Source of the DNA: Sclerotinia nivalis | Lineage: Eukaryota > Ascomycota > Leotiomycetes > Helotiales > Sclerotiniaceae | NCBI GenBank assembly: GCA_029531795.1 | Contig: JAPEIS010000011.1 | Coordinates: 2,232,001 to 2,296,000, forward strand | Length of the DNA stretch: 64,000 nucleotides | Reading direction: 5' to 3' | Shown here: piece after piece, positions 34,556-44,243 of the stretch | Numbering within the stretch: the first letter of the stretch is position 1 | Layout: each line of letters begins with the position of its first letter | The notes under the pieces: generated by a model | Told to the model about the DNA's origin: nothing | Seen by the model: only the letters and a program-made list of their open reading frames with translations | Databases searched by the model: none | Position numbers and translations under genes: made by a program

Positions 34556-36268
34556 TTCTGTTAAAACCTTGCTTTTCGGAAGATCCTTGGTATCTTCAAA
34601 ACATCACCAATTAAGCCAATGGAGGTAGAAGCTGCAATATGCCCTTCGGAAGTAAGGTTGAGTACTGGAATCAGACAATATGCTTATAGATTATTGAAGA
34701 TCTCGCCTTCCCATCCGGTAAATTCAATTATACGCAAATTAGCTATCGAAAATGCAGAACAGAATATAATAGCAACCCCCTAAAGAAAATTGCCGAAATC
34801 TACTCAGCTCGAAAAGATCATAAACTCAATCGAGGAAGATTTCGATTTATTCACTTTAGAGAAGATCGATCATTTCCATTTCCCCCCTTGGAAAAGAGAT
34901 ATTCTTTACAAAGTCAATATCAACAAATTGCCTAAGAAAGATACAGCAATTATCCACAATCTAGTCTTCAAATATAGAAGCAAAAATATCATAACAATAT
35001 ATATAGATGCTTCTTCAACCTTGGAAGGGATAGGGGTAGGCATCGGAATTGTTGTTATTTCAGCCAATGACCAAATTACCCATAAAGAAACGTTCAACAT
35101 TGGTGTAAACCAATTAGTATACAATGGAAAGCTTCTCCGAGTTATCAGAGCAATCGAATACGCTAACTCCATTGCTCAACTAGGCGACAAATTCAAAGTC
35201 TATTCAGACAATCAAGCCGAGCTCTATCGATTGAAAATACCATCCGATGCCCCTGGTCAATCTTACCAGATCAGAGCAATCAAAGCTGCAGAATCTCTTA
35301 TACAAAAGGGAGCCGATATCTCCCTCAATTGGGTTCCAGAGCATACTTTAGTGAAAGGAAACGAATTAACTGATGCCCTTGCAAAAGAAACTACAAAATT
35401 AAGGTCATCATCAAATGAAACCAATTTCGCTTCCTTAGGAATGGATATCAAAAGAGCGAAAACAAAGGATTGGAAAACCCTTCTCAATTCATCAAACTCA
35501 ACTTATTCAAATTCATACCCTTGGAAGATCAGCTCAAAGATCGGAATCCCAGAGAATACCAAAAGGAACCATATTAGTGCTCTGTTTCAGCTCAAAATCG
35601 GTCATGGATATTTCAAATCCTACCTAAAACGATTCGGAATTTCATCAAATGATATTTGTAGGTGTAGAAAGAAAGAATCACCTGATCATCTCCTGCTCAG
35701 CTACCCCTTATACAAATCAACAAGAAAACTACTCCAAAAAGACAATCCTACCTCTCGATTAACTATGAAATACCTGCTTCACACCAAAGCAGGAATCATT
35801 AAAACCCTCGAATTCATAAACGCAACGAAAATAGCCACTAGATCATGGCATCTCACTAGAATACAAGAAGAGGAAGAAGAAGAAGAGGAAGGAAGAGAAA
35901 AAGAAGAAGAAGAAGGAGAAGAAGAGTTAGAAGGGGAAGGAATGGAAGCCGGAATGGAAGTCGGAATAGAAGAATAAACCCTTCGGAATCCGATTCACAT
36001 AATATTTCATTTTTCATATTTCATTATTTTCCTTATTTTATACGGTAGCGTTATAAGGCGGGTTTTATTCCCTAAGATTAGTTTTCACTTCCCCTATTCA
36101 AAAATCAAAAGATTGAGCTTGCCTCGATCTCTTCAATTTTGTATTAGCTACGGCCTAACCAGCTAACATCCCATCATTTACTACTTGTTAAAAGCTTACA
36201 AAGCTCCTAGCCGTCTTAGATAATCTTAGATAGTCTTAGACTCAGTGTAGACGTTAATTCAATCAATC
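34556..36268 (+). mobile_element. Tad-like LINE fragment: RT thumb, RNase H and 3' tail
   Basis: 34566-34785 encodes the end of the reverse transcriptase (SPIKPMEVEAAICPSEVRLS and a HPV segment), ending in a stop at 34783. The frame 34790-35977 (395 aa) carries an RNase H domain: YIDASS, YSDNQAEL, and GNELTDALAKE with the final Asp. A C-terminal CRCRKKESPDHLLLS zinc-like motif and a Glu-rich tail follow. The element ends in short CAATCAATCAAT repeats near 36265, as fungal LINE 3' ends do. The 5' two thirds are missing, and its orientation is opposite to the 32.2-kb fragment. Confidence 0.8.
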
Positions 36269-36345
36269 AATCTACCTGAATGGCCGCTTAAGTTCTATAC
36301 AGGAGGGCGTCATGGATCTCCTCACAATTATATCCTTTCAAGTCG

Positions 36346-38307
36346 TTAAAACGCACAGTAATTCTCTGCTCCTTTTCCACAAATAATCCATTCCCTCTTT
36401 TGTAAATTATCATGCGGAGTACTTGTAGTAGTACAATATGCAATCAATCCTTCAATTGCCAGCAAGATAGTTTTGTCATCAAATACTTTAGGGTATAAAA
36501 TGTTGGAAAGTTCGGGTCGAACGACGGGCGGAATCGGAACTTCAGACTCAGACTTTTCGCTGGATTGGGACGGTTTCGATAGGTTCTCGAAATGATTCTC
36601 TCTGACTTTTCTCAAACCATGTTTCCTTATATGAGTCTTTCGCCTTTCAATGCTACGTCGAATAATGGCAAGCTTAGCTCGGGTACTCTCTTTTTGACTG
36701 GGTAGATCTCGAAGTTCTCGTTTCAACTTCTTTCTAGATGCAAGCAGATCTTGTATGTCTTTATCTTGGTCGTAATACTCTTTCTTTTGATCTGCTGAAA
36801 GCTTCACCGGGGCTGTAGGGTCTCGTTTAGAACGCATATTTAATGTCTCGGTCCTTTCTGAGCGCGGTTGTTGCATTCGATAAATATTCCCAGTATCAAT
36901 ATTCACCTTTCGAGATTGATAATATTTCTGAAAAATTTTATCTGATGGGCCATTATGGCCCATAAGTTGCTTTATACGAGAGTTATCAACCTTGTCTAGA
37001 AGATGATTAATACATTTCGCTATATAGATATATTGAAAAACTTACTATCATGAAGAGCGTTGCTCATTCCACGCCGAATACAGTAAAACGTAAAACGTTG
37101 TCTAAATCCCGCTGCTGCAACGACACGTTGAGCATCTGTGGTCACAGAATTACTGGAAATCGCGAAAGTAGAGGAAAGTTTTCGACTACCTGGTCCTTCC
37201 ATCCTTCGAAACAAAGGTATGTACATTTTGCTTTGTTTGAAGATAATTGGGATCTCCATTGTGTTTGATACCTCCCTCTCAAGTAGTTGAGAAGGTGTAG
37301 AATAATGTTCCAATGCATCATCCATGAATACAAGTGCCAAAATCCAAGAAACAACACAAGTACCTGGAACATCCCTCAACAAATATGATTGCTCGATGCT
37401 GTTATCTTGTTAGAACAAAACTTTTAGAAAACATTCCCTATAATCTCACTATTTATTCTTCTTTCCCCTTTCGTTCTTTCTGTTGTCAAATTTGATTTCC
37501 AATCTGAATCGAGGGCTTGAGCTCGAGCCTTGTGCTGGAAGGAGAAAAAGATTGAGATCCTGTAGATATTGATTATTATTCTGTACTATTATAGATACTT
37601 TTGTAGTATAATTACCTTATAGCACAACGCGACATTACCTTCACGATAAGAGTCTGATCTAGTGATTGCACCAATTCGTTCTCCATCGTCTGCAATCAAC
37701 ATGAAGATACATCCCAGCTGTATTCGATAGCGATTACAGCGATATTCATGTTCGTCCTGCACCGTCAAGTAAAGAATCATGATCTCGATATCGATCCAGT
37801 CGGTACACTCTTTATCATACTCAGCATCTTCGAGACCCAGCTCCTTTGCCAAATCTGTCGACACGTACTATTGAAGTTAGTTGTATAAATTGTAAATCAG
37901 ATTAACAATACTTACATATCGAGCAAGATCAAGAACAGTATCAGGAATTTTATAGTGATAAACTGCATCATACATACATCCAAACCTTCCTACTTTATAT
38001 AAAAGAGTTTTGATAGAAAGCTTTTCATTGAGTTTCCCTTTGGCATTGCTAGCATGCCACATAAGGAATGTTTCGATAGTTTCAAGATCGGGAAAAGCAT
38101 CAGGTATAATATCCTGTTGGAAACTAAGCAAAAGTTAGTATGTTTGTGATATTATCTGAAGTATCTTACTTGCCTTTCCCAAAGTTTTCGTAAACCAGTA
38201 TACAAAACTTTCGTAGGGGTTGCAAGAGACCTTCCTTGAAAAGGTATCTCAACTTTTTGTGAATTTGCTAATTTTCGAGCCTCGCGATATGCTAATAGAT
38301 CATTCAT
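36346..38307 (-). CDS. DUF3435 tyrosine recombinase, Starship captain, six exons, 566 aa
   Basis: Captains are the tyrosine recombinases that move Starship giant transposons; they sit at the element's 5' end and point inward. Exons are 38307-38170, 38113-37916, 37867-37616, 37559-37450, 37398-37046 and 36995-36346. Five introns of 48-56 nt all have GT/AG ends, and all joins keep frame. The family's box I is present (DDGERIGAITRSDSY, with Arg176). It is followed by the CYKDLNLFLL block, box II (FTFYCIRRGMSNALHD, Arg341), MGHNG (His364) and the FQKYYQSR segment with the catalytic Tyr (375 or 376). An R-R-H-Y set is therefore intact. After residue 390 comes a charged, coiled-coil-like C-terminal region. 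No stop or frameshift is seen. It lies on the same strand as the DUF3723 gene. Confidence 0.9.
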
Positions 38308-38322
38308 TGTTCAAACTTGACA

Positions 38323-38396
38323 AGAGATTGATGACGGAAAGAGATTGATGGCGGAAAGAGATTGATGGAGGAAAGAGATTGATGGAGGAAAGAGAG
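38323..38396. repeat. 17-bp tandem repeat just upstream of the captain
   Basis: Four units of AGAGATTGATGGAGGAA type (38323-38390) plus a partial unit start 16 bp before the captain's ATG. They would fall in its leader or promoter, or in the element's subterminal region. Confidence 0.85.
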
Positions 38397-38908
38397 AAAA
38401 TGACAAGATGATATATATACTTAGAATGCTTAATATTGTACCGTTCTCATGGAAGTATTCCAAGTGGGTACAGGTGCTGGGAATAGAAGAATTCCAGGTA
38501 GCTGCTAAGAATTTCACCGCTTTCGTTTTCGTGAGAATCATTTTCGTGAGAATCAACGTTGGGAATAGCTTCAGAATGATTACATCTCGATTTCGAAGTA
38601 AAACAAGTAACAAAAAGGGAATACATTTGTAACATTCAAGAAATACAATTAATGGAATCATCCTTTGGAAAACAGAAAATGTGAAATCGTAAATCCAATG
38701 TACTGGTACTGTTTTACAGCAATCTGTATTGTAGAAGATGGATACTGAAATCCAAAATCCAAAATCCAAAATTCGAAATTCGGTTTTACGAAAGTTGAAT
38801 GTTTAAAGACGGAAAATTTCAGGCACGAATTTTGGAAATGAATGGTACGTAAAAGCGGCACAATGATGGGTATATAGATTTGGAAAACGACTAACCGTAA
38901 ACCGAAAA
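38397..38908. other. Putative Starship 5' terminal region
   Basis: No gene is seen between the captain's leader and the tRNA. Short repeats are present: TTTTCGTGAGAATCA twice near 38525-38555, and AAATCCA units at about 38750-38770. CGTAAA/TTTACG words, which include the TTAC often found at Starship insertion sites, occur at about 38784, 38848 and 38897. The exact end cannot be placed by eye. Confidence 0.35.
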
Positions 38909-38993
38909 TCTTTGATGGTCTAACGGTCATGATTTCCGCTTGTCATCATCTGACAAAGCGCGGGAGACCGGGGTTCGACTCCCCGTCAGAGAG
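38909..38993 (+). tRNA. tRNA-Asp (GTC) with a 13-nt intron
   Basis: A 7-bp acceptor stem (TCTTTGA with TCAGAGA, one T-G wobble) is followed by a D-arm. The anticodon stem is TCCGC/GCGGG with GTC at 38942-38944, and the T-arm is CGGGG-TTCGACT-CCCCG. The discriminator base is G (38993). The anticodon loop is 20 nt long. It becomes the standard 7 nt if 38946-38958 is removed, the normal intron position one base 3' of the anticodon. TGAC in the intron can pair with the anticodon, as in other nuclear tRNA introns. Confidence 0.9.
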
Positions 38994-39559
38994 TCACTTG
39001 TGATCCTGAGTTCGTACAATTTTCCTTTTTGGCATTTTTTATCTTTCAAAATTCATTTGCTTTGGAATATTTTCGCTTCTGAATAAATGAAGGGGTAAAA
39101 TGGCCAAAGCACCTGCAGAATTTTAACTTTAGCGACAAATGGTAGGCGGTGAAACCGGTACTGCCATTTATTGGGAAAACAACTTTTGCTGCATTGGACG
39201 AGTGGGTTAGCTCAATCAGCTTCCTTTTCATCACTTATTCCGTTTCCAATATATATGCTCTCCTAGGTAACCGAGTTCTTTTCTCAGTTCTATTACATTG
39301 TTCTTGCGAACGAAATATAAAACATGCATTCTCTTTATACAAATGTCCAAAGTGGGATCATCTACGCCAATGGAGAGGGGCCCACCGCAAGTGTGGAACT
39401 ACATACCGCGATCCCTCCACCTAAATATCCCTAGTTCTTATGAGCTCGAAAATTTCCGACTCAGAAAATTTGGAATTATTGGTCACCAAAAATCTCCTGT
39501 GAGCGCGATGAGCTTGGAGAAATAGAGGCGTGGCTCGAACCAACCGATTATCCTTCATG

Positions 39560-40712
39560 ACTCTAGCGAATTCAATCGGCACATGGCTTCACGGGCTCCT
39601 AGCAGCTGCCTCTGGGTTCGCGATACTCCTCAGTAGGTATCAACAATGGAACGGTTCGAGTGATCATAGTAGTCTTTGGATCAGAGGTGTACCTGAAGCT
39701 AGAAAGTCTATAATTTCTGCTTCCATTCTGCAGCATTTAAAGACCACGGAACTTGTCCCTGTTCTATCAAGTCTTTTTTTTTGTCTGTAACTTGAAATCG
39801 AATCAAAAACCACGAAATTTTATTTTTGATTTCTTGGCACAGCTCTTACCTCATAGTGTTTATCTCCAGGTAACCCTGAACTCCGTGGTAAACTCGAAGT
39901 TGGAGCTTTTTTTTCATTTTTCGGACGGATAATTATGGGAGTATTTACTCCTTGGTCATTCTTGGGCTTAAAAAGTCTACTATGTTGTTGGTGCGATGGA
40001 TTAGATGAAAATGGAAATCAAAGATGAATTCTTGGATAGACTTAGTAGTCTGGCAACATACCGGCCACAGCACGTCAAAATCCTTATGGCCAATCGACCA
40101 AATCAACATTTGCAGCTTACATTAAAAAATGCTTCTATCGTTTATATTAGTTTCGGGAACGAAATTGTTGGTAGAGGTATAACCCTTTTTGTTTTTTATT
40201 GTTTGAGAACTGTATTTCAAGAATACAATCCAGATCTACAAACGTCGGTACAATCGGACATCTGCGATAGATCGGCCGGACTATCCTTGTACGCTCGTCT
40301 TCTGCTACGCCAGCTCATGCGAGCGGTGATCTCAAAAAACAAAATTTGGATATCGAAGAGATTGCCAGTACTCTTCCGGTCCATATAGGGTATGTACAGT
40401 AATCTGAATCCGGAATTGACACAGAAGTTCAAGTATCCCTTCTCAAGGCGGCGGGGTTTTCTTCTCGTCCTCTTCGTCTCAATGAACTTGCAGATCTATT
40501 GGCATTTGTTCACCCTACACACAATTGTGAAGTCAGCTTATACTCTCTTACTTGAGATTATCAAAGATGACATGATCCATATTATTCATCACTCATTCGC
40601 TGAGTTTATTGTAGATATTAATCGAGCTCAGCATGAGCCTTCTGGAACGTTTCCTCAGTTTCCTGTCCTTGATCAAACTCTTCCTGCTGCTGCTGCTGCG
40701 CGGATTGTTTGA
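39560..40712 (+). pseudogene. NLR (NACHT NTPase) relic
   Basis: NACHT-type NLRs are fungal nonself-recognition and cell-death regulators. The piece at 39620-39790 resembles the start of a NACHT domain (SLWIRGVPEARKSIISASIL). Its P-loop is damaged, since GVPEARKS lacks the Gly before Lys. 40005-40200 holds the RPQHVKILMANRPNQHLQ sensor-like block. 40430-40540 reads SSRPLRLNELADLLAFVHP, typical of the winged helix after NACHT. It is followed by MIHIIHHSFAEFI near 40580. These blocks fall in at least three frames with stops between them, so the gene is dead. No repeat domain (ankyrin or WD40) follows. Confidence 0.65.
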
Positions 40713-41177
40713 TTTGTGTTATTGTATCATCATCGTACGATTACTGTATTATTAGTTTCTCTCAATCAAGCTTGGAATTATTTACTTCATTGATGCATTA
40801 TATATGGACTTGATCTGATTTGACTTGACCTAAATATGTATGTAATGTCAACAAGTACCAAGTTTGAATTGCGCCCGGTCCTTCGATTGTTCTCCTATTC
40901 ACCATTGTCAATTCAAGGTAAGGGCTGATGCGTATGTCTCGAGTGAATCTGTAACAGTTTACCAACTAATATCAATAGTGCCACAATTTATTCTTGATAT
41001 TTATGGTTGGCATTCAGCACTTAGACTTTTTCGCATTAGACTCGGTAAGCATTGATGGCATCTATGATAAGTAGTGGCTGTTGTTATTATAGACTTTTTA
41101 TGCTAGCCCGAGAAATTTGTACTTTGATATTTTCCAACCAAAGAGTACCTTCAAAATCACCAGCATTTACAGAAACA
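40713..41177. other. Intergenic stretch, no supported gene
   Basis: Nothing recognisable; only short chance frames. Confidence 0.4.
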
Positions 41178-41260
41178 ATGTCGCTCTATTATGAAGCAGC
41201 TGAGGTTCTAGCTGCTCCTACTAATCAAGGTGGTAGCATTATATATATGCCACCAATGTA
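41178..41260 (+). pseudogene. Possible N-terminal fragment of an NSUN5/RCM1-type rRNA methyltransferase
   Basis: From ATG 41178 the frame reads MSLYYEAAEVLAAPTNQGGS. This resembles the conserved start of fungal 25S rRNA cytosine-C5 methyltransferases (RCM1, human NSUN5), where a xLYxxAAxVLA...QGS(I/L)K block opens the protein. After this the sequence no longer matches and no methyltransferase domain follows. It would be a first-exon fragment captured or left by rearrangement. The match is short. Confidence 0.35.
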
Positions 41261-41968
41261 CAATCTATCTCTTTCAAAGTTAGAAGGATTGTTCGGACAG
41301 GTATCGTTTCGGAGATTTGATTGATTTGTGAGGGGAATCATGGTGGTAAAAGAGCGGTGGAGAGTGTGGTTTGCATTGATGCGTCGGCGCATTATTCGAA
41401 AATCTTTTACAGCTTTCTAATTTTGCAGCCCAAACTTCACGACTCCAGTTGCATGTATTGAATGGAATGAAATGGAAAGAGCCGGGGACTTATATATATA
41501 GGACCTCGATGCCTGAGTGCATGAAGCTGTACCTGGGGAGGGCTAACCATAGTCGAATGCTTAGTTAAAAATTGTGCATGGAGTTCAGTCTGAAATGCCG
41601 TTCCTAGCTGAGAGGAAAGGTCAAGTGAGTTGACGTTATGTTCATTGCAGCAATGAGAAAAGCAGGAGCCATTTTTGAAATTGCCGTGTATGCTCAGACG
41701 AAAGTATGTGGTTCGAAATAAGAAGGAGGTGATGGCCGCCTACAATCCATATTGACGAGCCCATCTCAGGCAACTACGTTTCGCTCTCTTGTAGAATTGA
41801 AAAGTCCACTTATTTCACGAAGATTTCCCTAACATTTACAGCAAATTTTATCAACTTTAAACTTCTATCTTCACCGCAAAAGCATGGCCACATAACATTG
41901 TCCTCTTATCCTTTCAGTCATATTTTTGACATTGTATTTTTGCGACAGAACTGCACTTTGCTGCGACA
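41261..41968. other. Intergenic stretch, no supported gene
   Basis: No protein or RNA feature recognised. Confidence 0.4.
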
Positions 41969-43195
41969 ATGTCTTTGTGGGACTACATTCCTCTTCCTCC
42001 CTATGAAGATGGAATCCCATCTTTTAAACTTGGCCTCGAGGAAATAGTATACTTACAACAGAAGCAAGTTATTTTGGGTGATTGTGTTAAAGGAACATGG
42101 AAGATCAACGCGGCTTGTTTGAGTAAGTTATGCATCATGTCTGGAGAAATTTCGTGGGCACAATCTAAAAAGTCATGGTAAATAGACATGAGCTTTCGCA
42201 AGAAAGTAGAAGAAGCAAGCTCAGGACGGGCAAGTGCAGAATCAACCAATTTTTTTGAAACCATAGTCCCGATTGATGCTTCTACCCTGCCACCGATTAC
42301 AGTTCCCGAAAGCACTTTGAGTATTCCAGCGTTGTTGTATATCGGATGGACGGAAGTGGCAGCCGAGGAAATCTTTGACTGTTGGAAAGATAAATCCAAA
42401 CCTAGGAAAAATTGCGATGATCGTGACCCCAGCCTAATCGAGTGAGTTTTTCTTGAGAGCATGCCGCGTCGCCGTTTCACTCGACGGAGGCTTTTAGATC
42501 ATACAGATCCCTATTATTAAGCCAGCAGAGACTAATTCGGAGCCTGTAGCTACGCAATCTCGCGCGTCCATGCTAGAAGAGACTCATTTACTCCTGGTAT
42601 GCTTGAAAAACTCAATGCAAGAAAAGAAATGATCATTCTCGGGCTATCCACACCATTCCAGAATGAAATTTTAGATCGAGACAACAATCATCCCGGGGGT
42701 TATGTCAACACGATGGATCTCCATGATTGGATAATAGACAAGATGGGCAAGCGATATCGAGTCTTGGTAATCCATCTAAGATATCTGAAGAACTATGCAG
42801 CCACAGGCGTCCAGGCTGAAAGGAGAATCACGGATGAAACTCTACAGGAAGACTCTATCAGATTTCTCTTCAGGAAAAAGGAACTACCGGAGAATAAGTT
42901 TTTTGAAGAAGCATGTGAATACAGGGAAACTATTGAAGCGGCTGATCAAATTCCTCATACCACTTCCGTTCATATCAATAGCAATGAAATCAGACCCTAT
43001 AATATCATCACTTCTGATCTCGGAACCTCCATCGAAGAAGCGTTATCGAAAGGAGATCCAAATCATGTACAAAGGAATGATTTTGCAGAGGAAGAAAGGA
43101 GTCCCAACCGAGGCGAACATCATCCAGGACTCCGCCTCTATACGTATAGACAGAAGGTAAGAACTCACCATAGCAAGCAGAAATGCCTGTATTAA
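41969..43195 (+). CDS. Hypothetical protein, three exons, 351 aa
   Basis: Model exons are 41969-42122, 42186-42441 and 42550-43195. Intron 1 has donor GTAAGT, and intron 2 has donor GTGAGT with acceptor GTAG. Both keep frame and give 351 aa. The N-terminus (MSLWDYIPLPPYEDGIPSFK) and the middle (ILGLSTPFQNEILDRDNNHP, then YRVLVIHLRYLKNY) have normal protein texture. No family is recognised. The last exon may continue through a GTAAGA donor at 43157, so the C-terminus is uncertain. Confidence 0.4.
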
Positions 43196-44243
43196 CCTTT
43201 CGGAAATTAATAGAACCAAGGTTAAAACGTTGTGGAAAATATTTCAAAGTTCCGGGCAAGACAATGGTGTTGGTAGGAAAATTGTGAAAACTCGTCGACC
43301 AGGTTAGCTGTTGCGAGAAACTTATTGGAAGTCATGAGAAAGGAAGTTTGAAGGGGTTTATTCCAAAGACAGGGAACCAAATTTGGATGAATCATTCTTG
43401 GGTTCCAACAAAACTTCGCGGGCATAAGTAGCATACAGGCTGGTAATCTATTGGTTGTGAAGCCCTGGCTTACTTGTGGTTACTGAGGACCGAAGCAGAG
43501 GAAGAACAGGCAATCAGAGACTTTTGGGCAATCCCACTGCTTCGAACTTGTACTAGAAGTAGTTTTTGATGGAAGCCAAGTGTTTGAATAGGAAAGTGGC
43601 TGAAAGATCGTTGCTCTAGAATTTTTTCAGGTTTAGGTAACCTTAATGGATTAAAGCAAAGATAATGCACTTGCATATCAGAAATGAAAATCTATCAGAG
43701 CCATCCAACATCTAACGAAAAGGCATTTTCCAATGACTAATGCGAATGCGGATAATCTAGACAACTACCTCCCATGGTATCAAGACGATCACTTGCTGTT
43801 GGAATGCAGTTCGTACTTGAAGTGAAAGGGGTCTGATAGGAACTTGAACACCGAGAGTATGAAAATAGCAAGTATTCTATGGTATCACGATTCAATTCCC
43901 ACACTTGCGCAGCACTCCATGTATAATAGAGACTTCAACCAAAGAGGTCAGCTTGAGAGAGAGTAAAAAGAAAGTGAAGAAACGTGTGAAGGATGTGGGT
44001 TGTGTCAGCCACACCAACACAGCCACATTTGAAGGATCACGTTTAACAGCCTCGAATTTCCAAAAGCATCATCATTTTCCAATAGTAATTAAGCAACACC
44101 TTAGTAAGTAAATTTCATGTATAGTTTTCTATGATGTTCTAACATCTAATCAGATACCCATATCTGAATCATGATACCAAAACCTTCACCGTATTCATAA
44201 GAGTAATCAAAGCCACATCTCACAAACACCAAAAGGTGTCCTC
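43196..44243. other. Intergenic stretch at the accessory/core border
   Basis: Contains short frames without recognisable features. It separates the repeat- and relic-rich region from the conserved genes that begin with ALG10. Confidence 0.45.
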
